From Lewinellaceae bacterium (GTDB lineage: Bacteria; Bacteroidota; Bacteroidia; Chitinophagales; Saprospiraceae): a DNA stretch of 64,000 nucleotides. The translations under genes and the position numbers were made by a program. Shown here in pieces: positions 42,920 to 52,224 of the stretch. A model generated the notes under the pieces. It worked only from the letters and a program-made list of their open reading frames with translations. It searched no databases and was not told where the DNA came from. The stretch is from the NCBI GenBank assembly GCA_016716135.1, contig JADJWX010000001.1:1-64000 (forward strand), read 5' to 3'. Positions within the stretch are counted from its first letter, which is position 1; every line of letters starts with the position of its first letter.

Positions 42920-44773
42920 TTAGCGCCACAAGGCCACCGACAGATCATCCACAATCAATTGTTGAGCACGGGGATTCCAAATATAGACCTTTATCGTTCC
43001 ATCAGAAGGGAATTGGCTTGGTGTTTTGACAAAAAAAGCGGCTTCTCCCCAGCGGCCGGCATCTCCGGTATCCCAAATCGAATTTTGCTCATTTCCAATC
43101 TTGTTTGATATTCTTAAAGGCTTGTATTTCAATATTTTTCCGGCTGAATCTGAAATTTCAATACAAATTCGCGCCATGTTTTCGCGATCCCATGTTTTAT
43201 GTATTCCGGGCACAAATCCACGAATGGAAATGCGTAACCAATCGCCCGGTTTAACCTCGGTGGTGTCGGCGCGAATTTCCAGGCCTCCGGAAAATTCTGC
43301 TTCGGGCTTGTGGGCCCATTTGCCCGAAAAAACAGGTTGGTCGGTACGAAAAACGCTTGTGCTGTCTTCATAACCAGTCGCTGCCAGCTCCTTTACAAGG
43401 GCTAATTTCCTGCGTGGTTGTGTTTCTCCGGATTCGTAAGCAATCAATGCATTTCTGTCGGGGTGTATGGTCCCGAAAATGGCAAAATAGTAGGCCCGGT
43501 TGGCGTCTTGCGGCCAGAGGATACCCTCATGCAGCTGCCAGCTTTGAAACAAATTGAGGGCAATAAAGCCGGTAATAACGATCCGGTTTGCCCATTTTTT
43601 CCAAAAATGCCGACTGCCCCATTGCCAAAAAGCACCTAAGGCCAGGGCCAACAGCGCATAGGTTTCTACCATGGGCCGCGATCCGAAGCCGTTGATATAA
43701 TACCAACACCACCAGCTGTAGGTGATGTACAAATGCAGCGGGAGGAAGACCAGGGTCGGCCATACGGCATCCGGTACTGATTTGGGTAGCCGGACCAGTC
43801 CCAGCAAGGCGAACAACATAACCGGCGTATAGACCAGCCAGCCATTGGTAAAACTTGTCAATCCGTCCCAGATGTGTGGATGTTTGAAATCAAATGTTTC
43901 ACCCTGGTAGGAAAAATAAATCCAGGTTCCGCTCACAAACTTCCAATAGCATAGTTGTGGTAATAGCGTCAGGGCGAAGGCCAGGGCTACCAGGCCTGTC
44001 AAATGCCAGTTTCGAATAAAAAACTGCCAGCGTTTAAGCAGCGCCGTCCAATTGTTTACGCCCCATAAAACGGGAATAGCCGCAACAATAAGTTCCTGGG
44101 GGCGCGTGATGGCGATCAAACCTAAAATTGCTCCTATCTGCATTGCACGGCCCCGGCCCGGTTGCTCCCAAAAACGGATGCTGGCAAGTATTAAAGCCGC
44201 ATGGAGAAAGAATAGAAAAACATGCGACATGATATTGTTGTAAACACTGAAATAGAACAGGTTCGTGCCCAGTGCAACCGTCAGAATCAGTGCCGCCGAT
44301 GTTGTGCGCGGAAAATACCGGATCAGCATAAACCAAAGCAACCACAAGCCCAACACCGCATAAAAAATGCCCCCCAGCCCGACCAGCAGCGTGTAAGGCC
44401 GGCTAAACCCGTCCGGAGCATATTTGCCGCCACTGCAGATCGCCCAGAGATGACCTGCGGTAAAAAAGGGCGTCTCCAAAAGCGCCACACCAAGGGGATA
44501 CTTGATGCAAAATTTCCCGGCAGGTGTTTCCCGCACGCCGTATTTGTCAATTCTGGGGTCCACCATGTTCGGCTCATATTTTGCCGTGGCATCTATGGTT
44601 TTTTGATAGTTTCCTACATCCTGGAATAGAAGTATCGACGGCAAGTGCGCGTAATACCCCCAGGGGTCGCCGCCAAAGATCTGGATCGGCCAACGCTCAA
44701 ACAGAACAAATGACGACGTATAGATCAGCACGATCAGCGCCATCAACCAGCCGGGTTTTATACTAAATCTCAT
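42920..44773 (-). CDS. polytopic membrane protein, GT-C glycosyltransferase-like (paralogue 1)
   Basis: 617 residues. About ten or eleven transmembrane segments occupy residues 8-450. After the first one, a conserved acidic loop reads FGGDPWGYYAHLPSILL, in the place where GT-C enzymes (which use lipid-phosphate sugars) carry their catalytic Asp. Residues ~460-617 form a soluble beta-rich domain ending KVYIWNPRAQQLIVDDLSVA, like a carbohydrate-binding jelly roll. It is paralogous to the next gene (shared KYPLGVALLETPFFTAGHL / KYSSGQALQFLPWFLLGHL, FTNGWLVYTPVMLFALLGL / YRAGWLVYSPVMVFAVLGF). Function not established; sugar transfer to a lipid or protein in the envelope is inferred from topology. 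Confidence 0.65.
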   Translation of the reverse strand: MRFSIKPGWLMALIVLIYTSSFVLFERWPIQIFGGDPWGYYAHLPSILLFQDVGNYQKTIDATAKYEPNMVDPRIDKYGVRETPAGKFCIKYPLGVALLETPFFTAGHLWAICSGGKYAPDGFSRPYTLLVGLGGIFYAVLGLWLLWFMLIRYFPRTTSAALILTVALGTNLFYFSVYNNIMSHVFLFFLHAALILASIRFWEQPGRGRAMQIGAILGLIAITRPQELIVAAIPVLWGVNNWTALLKRWQFFIRNWHLTGLVALAFALTLLPQLCYWKFVSGTWIYFSYQGETFDFKHPHIWDGLTSFTNGWLVYTPVMLFALLGLVRLPKSVPDAVWPTLVFLPLHLYITYSWWCWYYINGFGSRPMVETYALLALALGAFWQWGSRHFWKKWANRIVITGFIALNLFQSWQLHEGILWPQDANRAYYFAIFGTIHPDRNALIAYESGETQPRRKLALVKELAATGYEDSTSVFRTDQPVFSGKWAHKPEAEFSGGLEIRADTTEVKPGDWLRISIRGFVPGIHKTWDRENMARICIEISDSAGKILKYKPLRISNKIGNEQNSIWDTGDAGRWGEAAFFVKTPSQFPSDGTIKVYIWNPRAQQLIVDDLSVALWR

Positions 44774-44875
44774 GGCAGTAGCAAGTAGGGCAGTGAATTG
44801 ATTATTGGGAAGTGAAAAAATAAATATGTGTGCAGCTTTTTTTTAGATGCCGGGGCAAAAGCAGGACTTCCCGAC

Positions 44876-46681
44876 TCACTTTTCTGAAAAAGACTCGACC
44901 GTTAAATTATCGATTAGGAGGGTTTTAGCGCTGTTGGCATTCCAGAAAAACACTTGTATCCGTTCGTATGCCGTTCGGGGCAGCCGGGAATCGAGAAAAA
45001 TGACGCGGGTAGCGCCATCGTGCGGCAGCAGGCGGCCGAGGCGGATCATGTCTTCCTGTACAACTGTTTCGCCGTTTGAATAGCGGACGATCAGCTGGGG
45101 CAGGCGCCAGAATTCCCACTCTTTTTGGGGGGCATGGAAGGTGGCGCGGACGCGCAGCCATTGGGCATCGCCACCGGGAGGATTGAGCTCGAAGGCAGGG
45201 GAATATTGCCGTTCGCCGTTGATAAACATCGAGTTGGCGCCATCAATGGCTGCCACCGGACAGGGCAGGGTGTCGCTTTCAAAATCGTTGGTATACAGGA
45301 GCCGGACGTGCGCACGCGTGCCGGTAAATTCGCGTTTGGTGTCGAGCAATTTCACGGCATCATCTTCCACCTCCAGTTTACCCAGTATTTTCCAAAAATA
45401 GGCTTTGGTCATTTCACCGGCCTTGAACAGTCCGCCGTGGTGCGCCTGGTGCGTCAGCCAAAAGTTATAGGCCACAAACAATATGGCCAACCCGGCGCCG
45501 GCTACCCCATACACGCGTTTTTGCCGGAACAGCCATTCCACAAAGGCTGCCAGCGGGAAGGCCCAAATTGGATAGCTCTGAATAAGTGCACGCTGCCCGA
45601 TACTTCCGCCATACCACCAGATATCCCAGGCAAAAGTGATGTAGGCGTACAGCAGGCAAAACACCAGAACGGGCCGAACAAGCGCATGGTGCTGTTTTGC
45701 CAGCGGTAAAAAACCCAGTACGGCAAAAACCATCACCGGCGAGTACACCAGCCAGCCAGCCCGGTAGCTGAACAGACCGTTCAGCACGTGCGGCCGCAAC
45801 CAACTGAACCCCTGATCCTGATAGCTGTACACCAGCCAGTCGCCGCTCACATATTTCCAATAGGCCAGCTGGATAAAACCAACGGCAATGGCCAGGGCGA
45901 CCGCCAGCGCCAGTTTGGGCAGATGCAGGCGCCACAGGCGCAGGCGCTCCCGCAGAGCAGCGCGGGAGTTCAGCCCCCAGGCCAGGGGAATCAAAGCCGA
46001 TACGATATCGGTCGGCCGGGTCAGGGCGGCCCAACCCACCAACAGCCCGATGGTCGCGGCAAAGAGCCAGCCCGGTTTTTCATAAAAACGGATCGTGCAA
46101 TACAGCAAGAGGGTGTATAGGGTGAAAAGCCCGTTGTGGGTAAGGGCGCCGTGAAATGCCGAATATTCAAAATAATTGGTGCCCAGGGCGATCAGCAGCA
46201 GCACCACGGCAACTACCCGGTCGGGGAAATACCGCAGCAAAATATTGCGGAGCAACCAGAGCCCAAGCAGCGCGATGAGCAAACTTCCCATGCTGATGGC
46301 AAACTGGTAGGGCGGGGAGAAGCCATCGGGCGGGTAGCCAAACACCCGGGCGCCGAGGTGCCCGAGCAAAAACCAGGGAAGGAACTGGAGTGCCTGGCCG
46401 CTGGAGTATTTGATCACCCGGTTGCCGCCCGGGTGCCGGATGGCGCCTACTTCCGAGCCATAGCCGTATTTGGTCAGCATGGAATCGGCAAAGGCCAGCT
46501 CTTTCAGGTCGCCGTAAATAAATACGGCAGGCAGGTAGAGATAATACCCCGATACATCCCAGCTAATGGTCGCCTCTGTGTACGGTTGTTTCCACTTTGG
46601 GTAATACAAAAAAGCAGCCAGTAGAATGACTACGGCACAGAGGAAAAAGGAATACCGGGAAATATTTTTCATGAATACCAA
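44876..46681 (-). CDS. polytopic membrane protein, GT-C glycosyltransferase-like (paralogue 2)
   Basis: 601 residues, same architecture as the downstream paralogue: about ten transmembrane helices, first-loop motif TISWDVSGYYLYLPAVFIYG with the candidate catalytic Asp, TRPTDIVSALIPLAWGLN after the middle helices, YITFAWDIWWYGGSIGQRAL, and a C-terminal beta-rich domain ending VFFWNANSAKTLLIDNLTVE. A gap of about 100 bases separates the pair, so they may be one transcript. Divergence between the two is substantial, suggesting an old duplication and different substrates. Function unknown. Confidence 0.65.
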   Translation of the reverse strand: MVFMKNISRYSFFLCAVVILLAAFLYYPKWKQPYTEATISWDVSGYYLYLPAVFIYGDLKELAFADSMLTKYGYGSEVGAIRHPGGNRVIKYSSGQALQFLPWFLLGHLGARVFGYPPDGFSPPYQFAISMGSLLIALLGLWLLRNILLRYFPDRVVAVVLLLIALGTNYFEYSAFHGALTHNGLFTLYTLLLYCTIRFYEKPGWLFAATIGLLVGWAALTRPTDIVSALIPLAWGLNSRAALRERLRLWRLHLPKLALAVALAIAVGFIQLAYWKYVSGDWLVYSYQDQGFSWLRPHVLNGLFSYRAGWLVYSPVMVFAVLGFLPLAKQHHALVRPVLVFCLLYAYITFAWDIWWYGGSIGQRALIQSYPIWAFPLAAFVEWLFRQKRVYGVAGAGLAILFVAYNFWLTHQAHHGGLFKAGEMTKAYFWKILGKLEVEDDAVKLLDTKREFTGTRAHVRLLYTNDFESDTLPCPVAAIDGANSMFINGERQYSPAFELNPPGGDAQWLRVRATFHAPQKEWEFWRLPQLIVRYSNGETVVQEDMIRLGRLLPHDGATRVIFLDSRLPRTAYERIQVFFWNANSAKTLLIDNLTVESFSEK

Positions 46682-46948
46682 TTACTGCTGCTGCGTAAAT
46701 GTAGCGGTAACCCCGGGTTTTCAGGTAACGAAAAAAGGGGGGCGCCGGAAATTTTTTCTGTTGACAAACAATTACTTACACGCCTGATTGTCAAATCCAG
46801 GGTGTTTCCGGCCGGGTAACATATCCTGTTGTTTTGTTAGTGCTGCCGGCTTGAACCTACTGCATCTTTGTAATATCAAAAGCGGTAGACGAGACCAACA
46901 CACACTTACCGCGAACAAATTTGTAGACTTTCTCGAGGCGACAATACC

Positions 46949-46980
46949 AAAAAAGCGGTGCAAAGGAGTGCCGCTTTTTT
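46949..46980 (-). terminator. intrinsic terminator overlapping the GNAT stop codon
   Basis: AAAAAAGCGG pairs with CCGCTTTTTT across a 12-base loop; on the minus strand it begins within the stop codon of the GNAT gene and ends in a T run. The symmetric tails would let it work in both directions. Confidence 0.75.
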
Positions 46981-47473
46981 ATTTTTTGCGCCACAGCATT
47001 TGAAAGTCGTCCATGACGAAACCCTGCCCGATGGGTATGTCCACACATTTTTCGATGCGAAAGCCCAGTTTGAAATAGAAATTGATGCTTTTGAAATTTT
47101 GCCGGTTCACGTTGAGCCGCAGGGTGTGCATATCCGGATATTCGATTTGCAGCTGATCAAACACTGCCGCGCCGAGGCCCTTGCCCTGCGTGGCCGCCTC
47201 CAGGTAAAATTTGTGCAGAAAATACGCGCCCTCCGAAACGTTGCCGACCGACAGGAAACCCACCGGAATTCCTTCGTCGGCATATACCAGCCAGAACTGG
47301 TGCCCATCCTGTTGTAGTTGACGGTTGAGCGCAGCCTCGCTGTACAGCAGTCCCAGCATATACTCCACCTGCTCCGGCGTGATAATTTCCGGATAATGCG
47401 CCCACCAGATACAATGCGCCAGTTCGCGGATAGTGGGAATGTCGGCTGCCGAAGCCCGCTGGATGATTGACAT
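46979..47473 (-). CDS. GNAT-family N-acetyltransferase
   Basis: 164 residues from ATG 47473 (MSIIQRASAADIPTIRELAH). Motif A appears as YFLHKFYLEAATQGKGLGAA (Q-x-x-G-x-G) and motif B as LRLNVNRQNFKSINFYFKLG, then FRIEKCVDIPIGQGFVMDDF, the layout of RimI/SpeG-like small acetyltransferases. Substrate unknown. It lies 130 bases downstream of the OmpH gene, separated from it by a large hairpin repeat. Confidence 0.85.
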   Translation of the reverse strand: MSIIQRASAADIPTIRELAHCIWWAHYPEIITPEQVEYMLGLLYSEAALNRQLQQDGHQFWLVYADEGIPVGFLSVGNVSEGAYFLHKFYLEAATQGKGLGAAVFDQLQIEYPDMHTLRLNVNRQNFKSINFYFKLGFRIEKCVDIPIGQGFVMDDFQMLWRKK

Positions 47474-47498
47474 GATAAAAAGGGTTTCTGGTTAACGG

Positions 47499-47586
47499 GT
47501 TTCTGGTTTCTGGTTAGCGGGTTTCTGGTTGTTCGCCATCCCGAGAAGTTGAACAACCAGAAACCCGCTAACCAGAAACCAGAAAC
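47499..47586. repeat. 36-bp perfect inverted repeat built on GGTTTCT units
   Basis: The arm 47499-47534 contains repeats of GTTTCTG/GGTTTCT (7-bp period) and is exactly complementary to 47551-47586, with a 16-base loop. It fills the gap between the OmpH and GNAT genes and could act as a terminator or mRNA-stabilising hairpin. Confidence 0.9.
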
Positions 47587-47603
47587 TTTCCAACCCAAAA
47601 AGG

Positions 47604-48200
47604 TTATTCTTCTTTTTTATTCAACAGTTCCAGTACCTGGTTGGTGATATCCAGGCTGTCATTGGCGAGCAGCACCTGGCCGCCGCCTTTGGAATAGGAC
47701 AGAATGTAGTCGTAGCCGATCTGGCTTTGCAGGCTTTTGAGTTTGGTTTCGACATTGGCCATGAGTTCATTCATGGCTTTTTGTTGATCTTCAGCCAATT
47801 GCTTGCCCAGGCGGGCTTCTTCTTCGGCGAGTTTTTGTTGGCGTTCGGTCAGGGTGTTGTATTCTTTTTCCAGTTCGGCGGGCGGTATTGTTCCGCTTTC
47901 ATATTTTTTCTGAAAAACCGCCATGTCCTTCATCAGGGCTTCTTTTTTACTGCCCATGGATTTTTCGGCGTTGGCCACGCGTTTTTCCAGCGCCGTTTTT
48001 TGTTCTTTGAGCCATTCGTATTTGGCGTCGAGCGTGTCGGCGTTCACATAGGCGATACGCACGCCGGAAGTGGCCGATGCGGGCGGAGCGATTGTTTCCC
48101 GGGCTGCGGAGGCATCTTTTTTCGAAAAATTCAGGTAGTACAGGTGGGCAATGGCCAGCAGCAGGACGCCGTTCAGAATAAGGGAGATATTTTTAGTCAT
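47604..48200 (-). CDS. OmpH/Skp-family periplasmic chaperone
   Basis: Start ATG 48200 (MTKNISLILNGVLLLAIAHL) gives 198 residues. The N-terminal hydrophobic segment is a signal anchor, followed by GVRIAYVNADTLDAKYEWLK, the conserved strand of the OmpH family, a long coiled-coil tentacle (~70-150; EKRVANAEKSMGSKKEALMK, KEYNTLTERQQKLAEEEARL) and the closing strands (YDYILSYSKGGGQVLLANDS, LDITNQVLELLN). Skp holds outer-membrane proteins on the way to BAM. Here it stands alone rather than next to bamA, and may be membrane-tethered. Confidence 0.88.
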   Translation of the reverse strand: MTKNISLILNGVLLLAIAHLYYLNFSKKDASAARETIAPPASATSGVRIAYVNADTLDAKYEWLKEQKTALEKRVANAEKSMGSKKEALMKDMAVFQKKYESGTIPPAELEKEYNTLTERQQKLAEEEARLGKQLAEDQQKAMNELMANVETKLKSLQSQIGYDYILSYSKGGGQVLLANDSLDITNQVLELLNKKEE

Positions 48201-48386
48201 ATGCTTTGAAAAAATATAGTTGGGCAGCAAAGGTCGAAATAAATCCGGAATCGCATGCTTGTCTTGTTTTTGTTGGGGCAAACCTGCGAACCCGGTGAAA
48301 ATTTCCCTGTTCGTAGAAAAAAATCCGGCAGCCCGTCACAAAGCCGGCATTCTTGCGTTGTATTCATGCCTGAAATTGGTGTGGGG

Positions 48387-48418
48387 TTTGCTCCCCCAAC
48401 TATCTGCTCTTAATTTTG
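48387..48418 (+). promoter_or_regulatory. promoter of the tail-specific protease gene (TTTG-N20-TAATTTTG)
   Basis: TTTG at 48387-48390 and TAATTTTG at 48411-48418 are separated by 20 bases, in full agreement with the Bacteroidota -33/-7 consensus (TTTG, TAnnTTTG). Transcription would start near 48424, which rules out a start codon at 48416 for the downstream gene. Confidence 0.65.
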
Positions 48419-48502
48419 TTTGTTCAAAAACTATTTTTCCCACTCATGATGTATTCTTCACGGCCTTCCGGCCATTCGGACGCTGACCAAATCTTTACCG
48501 AT

Positions 48503-50638
48503 ATGAAATGGAAACCGTCATTGCTGTTTTTCTCCTTCCTGGGAATAGCAGGTATCGTGTTTTTTCTCAACCGTTTTACCCCCTTTCAACAAACCGACCC
48601 GAACCCGCAAAAAGAAGCTAAACTGGTGCATGCCATTTTATTCGGACTCGATCGCTACCACTATCAACCCAGAGCAATCGACGATGAGTTCTCCCAACAG
48701 GTATACGACCTCTACCTCGAAAACATTGATGGCGGCAAACGTTTTTTTACCCAGGCCGACATGGACAAACTGCACGGCTATTCCACCCAACTGGATGACC
48801 AGGCCAAAGCCGGAACCTTCGAGTTTTTCAACCTTTCCGTCGACCTGATGCAACAGGCGCTGGATAAAACCCAGGGCTGGTACCGCGAAGTTTTGGCTAA
48901 ACCTATCGACTTTTCCAAGGACGACGTATTTGAATCCGACGGAAAAAAACTCAAATGGGCCGGTACAGATGCCGAATTACGCAGCCGTTGGGAAAAATGG
49001 ATGAAGTACGAGGTACTCACCCGGATCAACGACGAGATGACCATGCAGGCAAAGCCCGAATTTGAAGGGGAGAAAAAATCCTTTGAGGCCCTCGAAGCAG
49101 AAATGCGGCAAAAAGTGGTGGACGTGTACGACCGCTGGTTCAAACGCCTGCAACGCGCCGACCGCAACCGCCGCCTGGAAGTGTACCTCAATTCCATTAT
49201 AAATGTGTACGACCCGCACTCGGGGTATTTTTCGCCGCAAGACAAGGCAGATTTCGACTTCAGAATGTCGGGCAAACTGGAAGGTATCGGCGCCCGGCTG
49301 CAGAGCGACGGCGAAAAAACTACCGTTACCGAAATCGTGCCCGGCGGACCGGCCTGGAAACAGGGCGAACTGGAACCGAAGGACGTGATCATGAAAGTTG
49401 CCCAGGGCAACGACGAACCGCTCGATGTGATGGGTTGGGAAATTGACGATGTAGTGGCCAAAATCCGGGGCTCCAAAGGCACGGTGGTCAAATTGACGGT
49501 GCAAAAAACCGACGCTTCGGTCAAGGTGATCAGCATCGTCCGCGATATCGTGATCACCGAAGAAGCCCTGGCCAAATCGCTGATCCTTAGCACCGAAGAT
49601 GCCCCCGACAAAGTGGGCTATATCTACCTGCCGAAATTTTACGCCGATTTCACCCCGCAGGGCGTAACCTCCTGCGCCGACGACGTGGCCAAGGAAATTG
49701 AAAAACTCAAGCGCGAGCAGGTAAAAGGAATCATTCTCGATCTGCGTAACAATGGCGGCGGTTCGCTGCGCGATGTAGTGCGCATGTCCGGTCTGTTTAT
49801 CGAACAAGGCCCCATTGTACAGGTGAAAAGCCGCGATCGCCACCCCGACATCAATGCCGACTCCGACCCGCGAGTCCAGTATGCCGGCCCCCTGGTCATC
49901 ATGGTGAACGGCGGCAGTGCTTCCGCATCCGAAATTATGGCTGCCGCCATGCAGGATTATGGCCGTGCAGTGATCGTTGGTACCAACCCGGAAACTTACG
50001 GCAAGGCAACGGTGCAGCGGTTTTGGGATCTTGATATGGCCACCAACGACGAATCGATCAAACCGCTGGGCGAAATGAAAGTGACCATCCAGAAATTTTA
50101 CCGCGTCACGGGTAAATCGACGCAACTGGATGGCGTGAAGCCCGATATCACGCTGCCCGATTCGTACAGCTACCTTGAATTTGGCGAACGCGAAAACTCT
50201 TATCCGCTGACGGCATCAAACATTGCTGCAGTTCCGTTTACACAGGATGCCTACCATATTGCCGACCTGGATCAGCTCAAGGCCAACAGCGCCGGCCGGG
50301 TGGTTGAAAATGCCACATTCCGGAAAATTGAAGAAAACGCCAAGCGCCTGAAACGCCAGCGCGATATGACTCAATTCCCGCTCCAACAGGAGGCTTTTCA
50401 GAAATGGGATAAAAAAATGGAAGACGAAGCCAGCCAGTTTGACAAGATGCTTCAGCCGATCGATGCCTTCCTGGTTGGCAACCTGGCTGCCGATTTGCCG
50501 CATATTCAAAGCGACACCTCGCGCATTGCCCGCAACGACAACTGGCTGAACGAGCGAAAAAAAGACGTTCAGCTGTACGAAACACTCCGGATTATGCAGG
50601 ATATGATCCGGATTGATGCACTGGCCATGAAGAAGTAA
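48503..50638 (+). CDS. prc: C-terminal processing (tail-specific) peptidase, S41 family
   Basis: Start ATG 48503 (MKWKPSLLFFSFLGIAGIVF) gives 711 residues with an N-terminal signal anchor; in-frame ATGs at 48446/48449 also lie downstream of the promoter and cannot be excluded. Domains: N-terminal helical Prc domain (~40-240), PDZ (~250-340; GIGARLQSDGEKTTVTEIVP), TSPc protease (~360-560) with the catalytic Ser in NGGSASASEIMAAAMQDYGR and Lys in ETYGKATVQRF, and a C-terminal DUF3340 helical domain. The length and DUF3340 match E. coli Prc/Tsp. It cleaves envelope proteins from the C-terminus. Monocistronic. Confidence 0.92.
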   Translation: MKWKPSLLFFSFLGIAGIVFFLNRFTPFQQTDPNPQKEAKLVHAILFGLDRYHYQPRAIDDEFSQQVYDLYLENIDGGKRFFTQADMDKLHGYSTQLDDQAKAGTFEFFNLSVDLMQQALDKTQGWYREVLAKPIDFSKDDVFESDGKKLKWAGTDAELRSRWEKWMKYEVLTRINDEMTMQAKPEFEGEKKSFEALEAEMRQKVVDVYDRWFKRLQRADRNRRLEVYLNSIINVYDPHSGYFSPQDKADFDFRMSGKLEGIGARLQSDGEKTTVTEIVPGGPAWKQGELEPKDVIMKVAQGNDEPLDVMGWEIDDVVAKIRGSKGTVVKLTVQKTDASVKVISIVRDIVITEEALAKSLILSTEDAPDKVGYIYLPKFYADFTPQGVTSCADDVAKEIEKLKREQVKGIILDLRNNGGGSLRDVVRMSGLFIEQGPIVQVKSRDRHPDINADSDPRVQYAGPLVIMVNGGSASASEIMAAAMQDYGRAVIVGTNPETYGKATVQRFWDLDMATNDESIKPLGEMKVTIQKFYRVTGKSTQLDGVKPDITLPDSYSYLEFGERENSYPLTASNIAAVPFTQDAYHIADLDQLKANSAGRVVENATFRKIEENAKRLKRQRDMTQFPLQQEAFQKWDKKMEDEASQFDKMLQPIDAFLVGNLAADLPHIQSDTSRIARNDNWLNERKKDVQLYETLRIMQDMIRIDALAMKK

Positions 50639-50648
50639 TTTCGAATAC

Positions 50649-50789
50649 GGAATTTCGAGTGCGGAGTGCGGAGTGGTTCACCTTTTCGAAAAAATGAAAA
50701 TTGGGTTGCTTTAAACAGATATTGGAAAAAGCCCCTGTTTTCAACTCAACGAAATAATGAACCACTCCGCACTCCGCACTCGAAATTCC
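50649..50789. repeat. 32-bp perfect inverted repeat containing GAGTGCG heptamers
   Basis: The arm 50649-50680 (with GAGTGCG repeated head to tail) is exactly complementary to 50758-50789; the loop is 77 bases. It lies between the convergent protease and TraB/GumN genes. A further GAGTGCGGAGTG-like unit continues beyond the right arm. Confidence 0.9.
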
Positions 50790-50797
50790 GCACTCGA

Positions 50798-51706
50798 CTA
50801 TTCCGCCGCTTCCACCCGGTAGCCTTCTTTTCGCAGGAGCGCAATGACTCCGACAGGGCCGCCAAGGTGCCCCGCGCCGACGGCAAACAACGTCGGTTTT
50901 TCGAGCATCATACGGCTCATCGTGGGAATCCAGTTGCGGTTGCGGTTGTCGAGCAATACATTTTGATATTGGTCCATGCCATTTTCGCCTTCGCCCATCA
51001 TTGCCTCCATGCCGTTAATGTCTTTTTGAAGATACATTTCGATCATTTGGTCGAACTCCGTGTCGGTGCCTTCGGAATTGCGCAGCGTTTCCACCAGCAT
51101 TTTTGCCTGTACTTCATAGGGGATACTGTCAAAAATGCCCATTTGATAGGCCGCCGTTTCCAGGCCGGCAGTTTCCAGTTTGCGGCGTTTGACCTGTTTG
51201 AACAACTCCATTTCCACCGAGGTCATGTTGGCATTGCCCATGGTACTGCCCTCTTCCGAACCGAACATGGTGCTGAGAAACAGCGGCTTCATCCGTTCGA
51301 GCATGTTGATGGCCATGCCCTGCGATTCGAGTTTTTGTTTGACAAAACTGTAATCCGCCTCCGGGAGCAAGTCGCGCAGGGTTTTGCCGTTGCGCATAAA
51401 CGCCTTCGGTAACAGGCTGAATTGTGAAACCAGGTTCGTCATCTCCTTCATGTCAATTTCAAACGTGACGCGGCGGCTTTCAGCCAGCGCATCGTAGGTT
51501 GCTTCCGAAAGGGCAAATTTTTGCTTTGGAATGAGGTGGATAGTCCCCAGCAGGTAAGACGGTTTTTTTAGCCCGTTGGCGCTGATCTTCCAAAGCAGGG
51601 CTTTCTCCGCAGGCAACAGTTGATCGGGGGTATAACTAACTTTTTGGGTGGAACGGCAGCCGATCAGGCTGATGCCGATTAAAAGCCAAAAGGCCAATTT
51701 TTGCAT
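50798..51706 (-). CDS. TraB/GumN-family lipoprotein
   Basis: 302 residues. Lipoprotein signal MQKLAFWLLIGISLIGC with Cys 17. TraB/GumN (TIKI-like) features: ALLWKISANGLKKPSYLLGTIHLIP with the GxxH metal motif, VTFEIDMKEM with conserved Glu, LETAAYQMGIFDSIP, NRNWIPTMSRMM with the family Arg/Asn, and FAVGAGHLGGPVGVIALLRK with the second GxxH. Eukaryotic TIKI relatives are metalloproteases; bacterial members are little studied. Predicted to be attached to a membrane on the periplasmic side. It is convergent with the tail-specific protease gene. Confidence 0.87.
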   Translation of the reverse strand: MQKLAFWLLIGISLIGCRSTQKVSYTPDQLLPAEKALLWKISANGLKKPSYLLGTIHLIPKQKFALSEATYDALAESRRVTFEIDMKEMTNLVSQFSLLPKAFMRNGKTLRDLLPEADYSFVKQKLESQGMAINMLERMKPLFLSTMFGSEEGSTMGNANMTSVEMELFKQVKRRKLETAGLETAAYQMGIFDSIPYEVQAKMLVETLRNSEGTDTEFDQMIEMYLQKDINGMEAMMGEGENGMDQYQNVLLDNRNRNWIPTMSRMMLEKPTLFAVGAGHLGGPVGVIALLRKEGYRVEAAE

Positions 51707-52129
51707 AGCGTTATTTTTTGGTAATGATGAATGATGAGTGATAAATGATGAATATTCAATTCATGCACAATGGCTTAGATCAAATCCATCACTCAAAGTT
51801 TGGCACTATCATTTTTTTAAGTGGGTATAACCAAAGTTAAGAAAAATGGTTGTTGCCGGAGCACCCGGCCTGCTATTGATTCCGCAGGGCTCCGCAGGGT
51901 TGCCTGCGCCGGGTTGCGGGCAGAAAACAGACAGCCGGAGCTATGGTCGTCTGCCGTTTTGGCTGAAAAATTTTGTAAAAATCTGCCAAAAACACCGCAA
52001 AAATGCAATGGCAAGTATTTTGACCAGTTACTTGCCCGGCCAATTTGAAAAATTTGCTGCCAGTATGACACAAAGATTCTTTTGGCCGTTGATATATCAG
52101 GAAAAAAAGCAAAGTTTGCACCATTACAG
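51707..52129. other. intergenic region between divergent TraB/GumN and lon
   Basis: No gene is supported. Near 51723-51750 there is low-complexity sequence of ATGATGAATGATGAGTGATA type, with a loose complement CATCACTCA near 51788. The region should hold both promoters; a clear TTTG/TAnnTTTG pair was not found. Confidence 0.4.
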
Positions 52130-52208
52130 GGTTTCTGGTTTCTGGTTGGAAGGTTTCTGGCTAACATAGATCCCGAATCAGAAACCTTCCAACCAGAAAC
52201 CAGAAACC
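52130..52208. repeat. 30-bp perfect inverted repeat of GGTTTCT type in the lon leader
   Basis: The arm 52130-52159 is exactly complementary to 52179-52208 with a 19-base loop. It shares the GGTTTCTGGTTTCTGGTT core with the element at 47499-47586, so both belong to one repeat family. It ends 16 bases before the lon start codon, and if transcribed would form a strong hairpin next to the translation start. Confidence 0.9.
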
Positions 52209-52224
52209 TTCGATAGAGAAAAAT

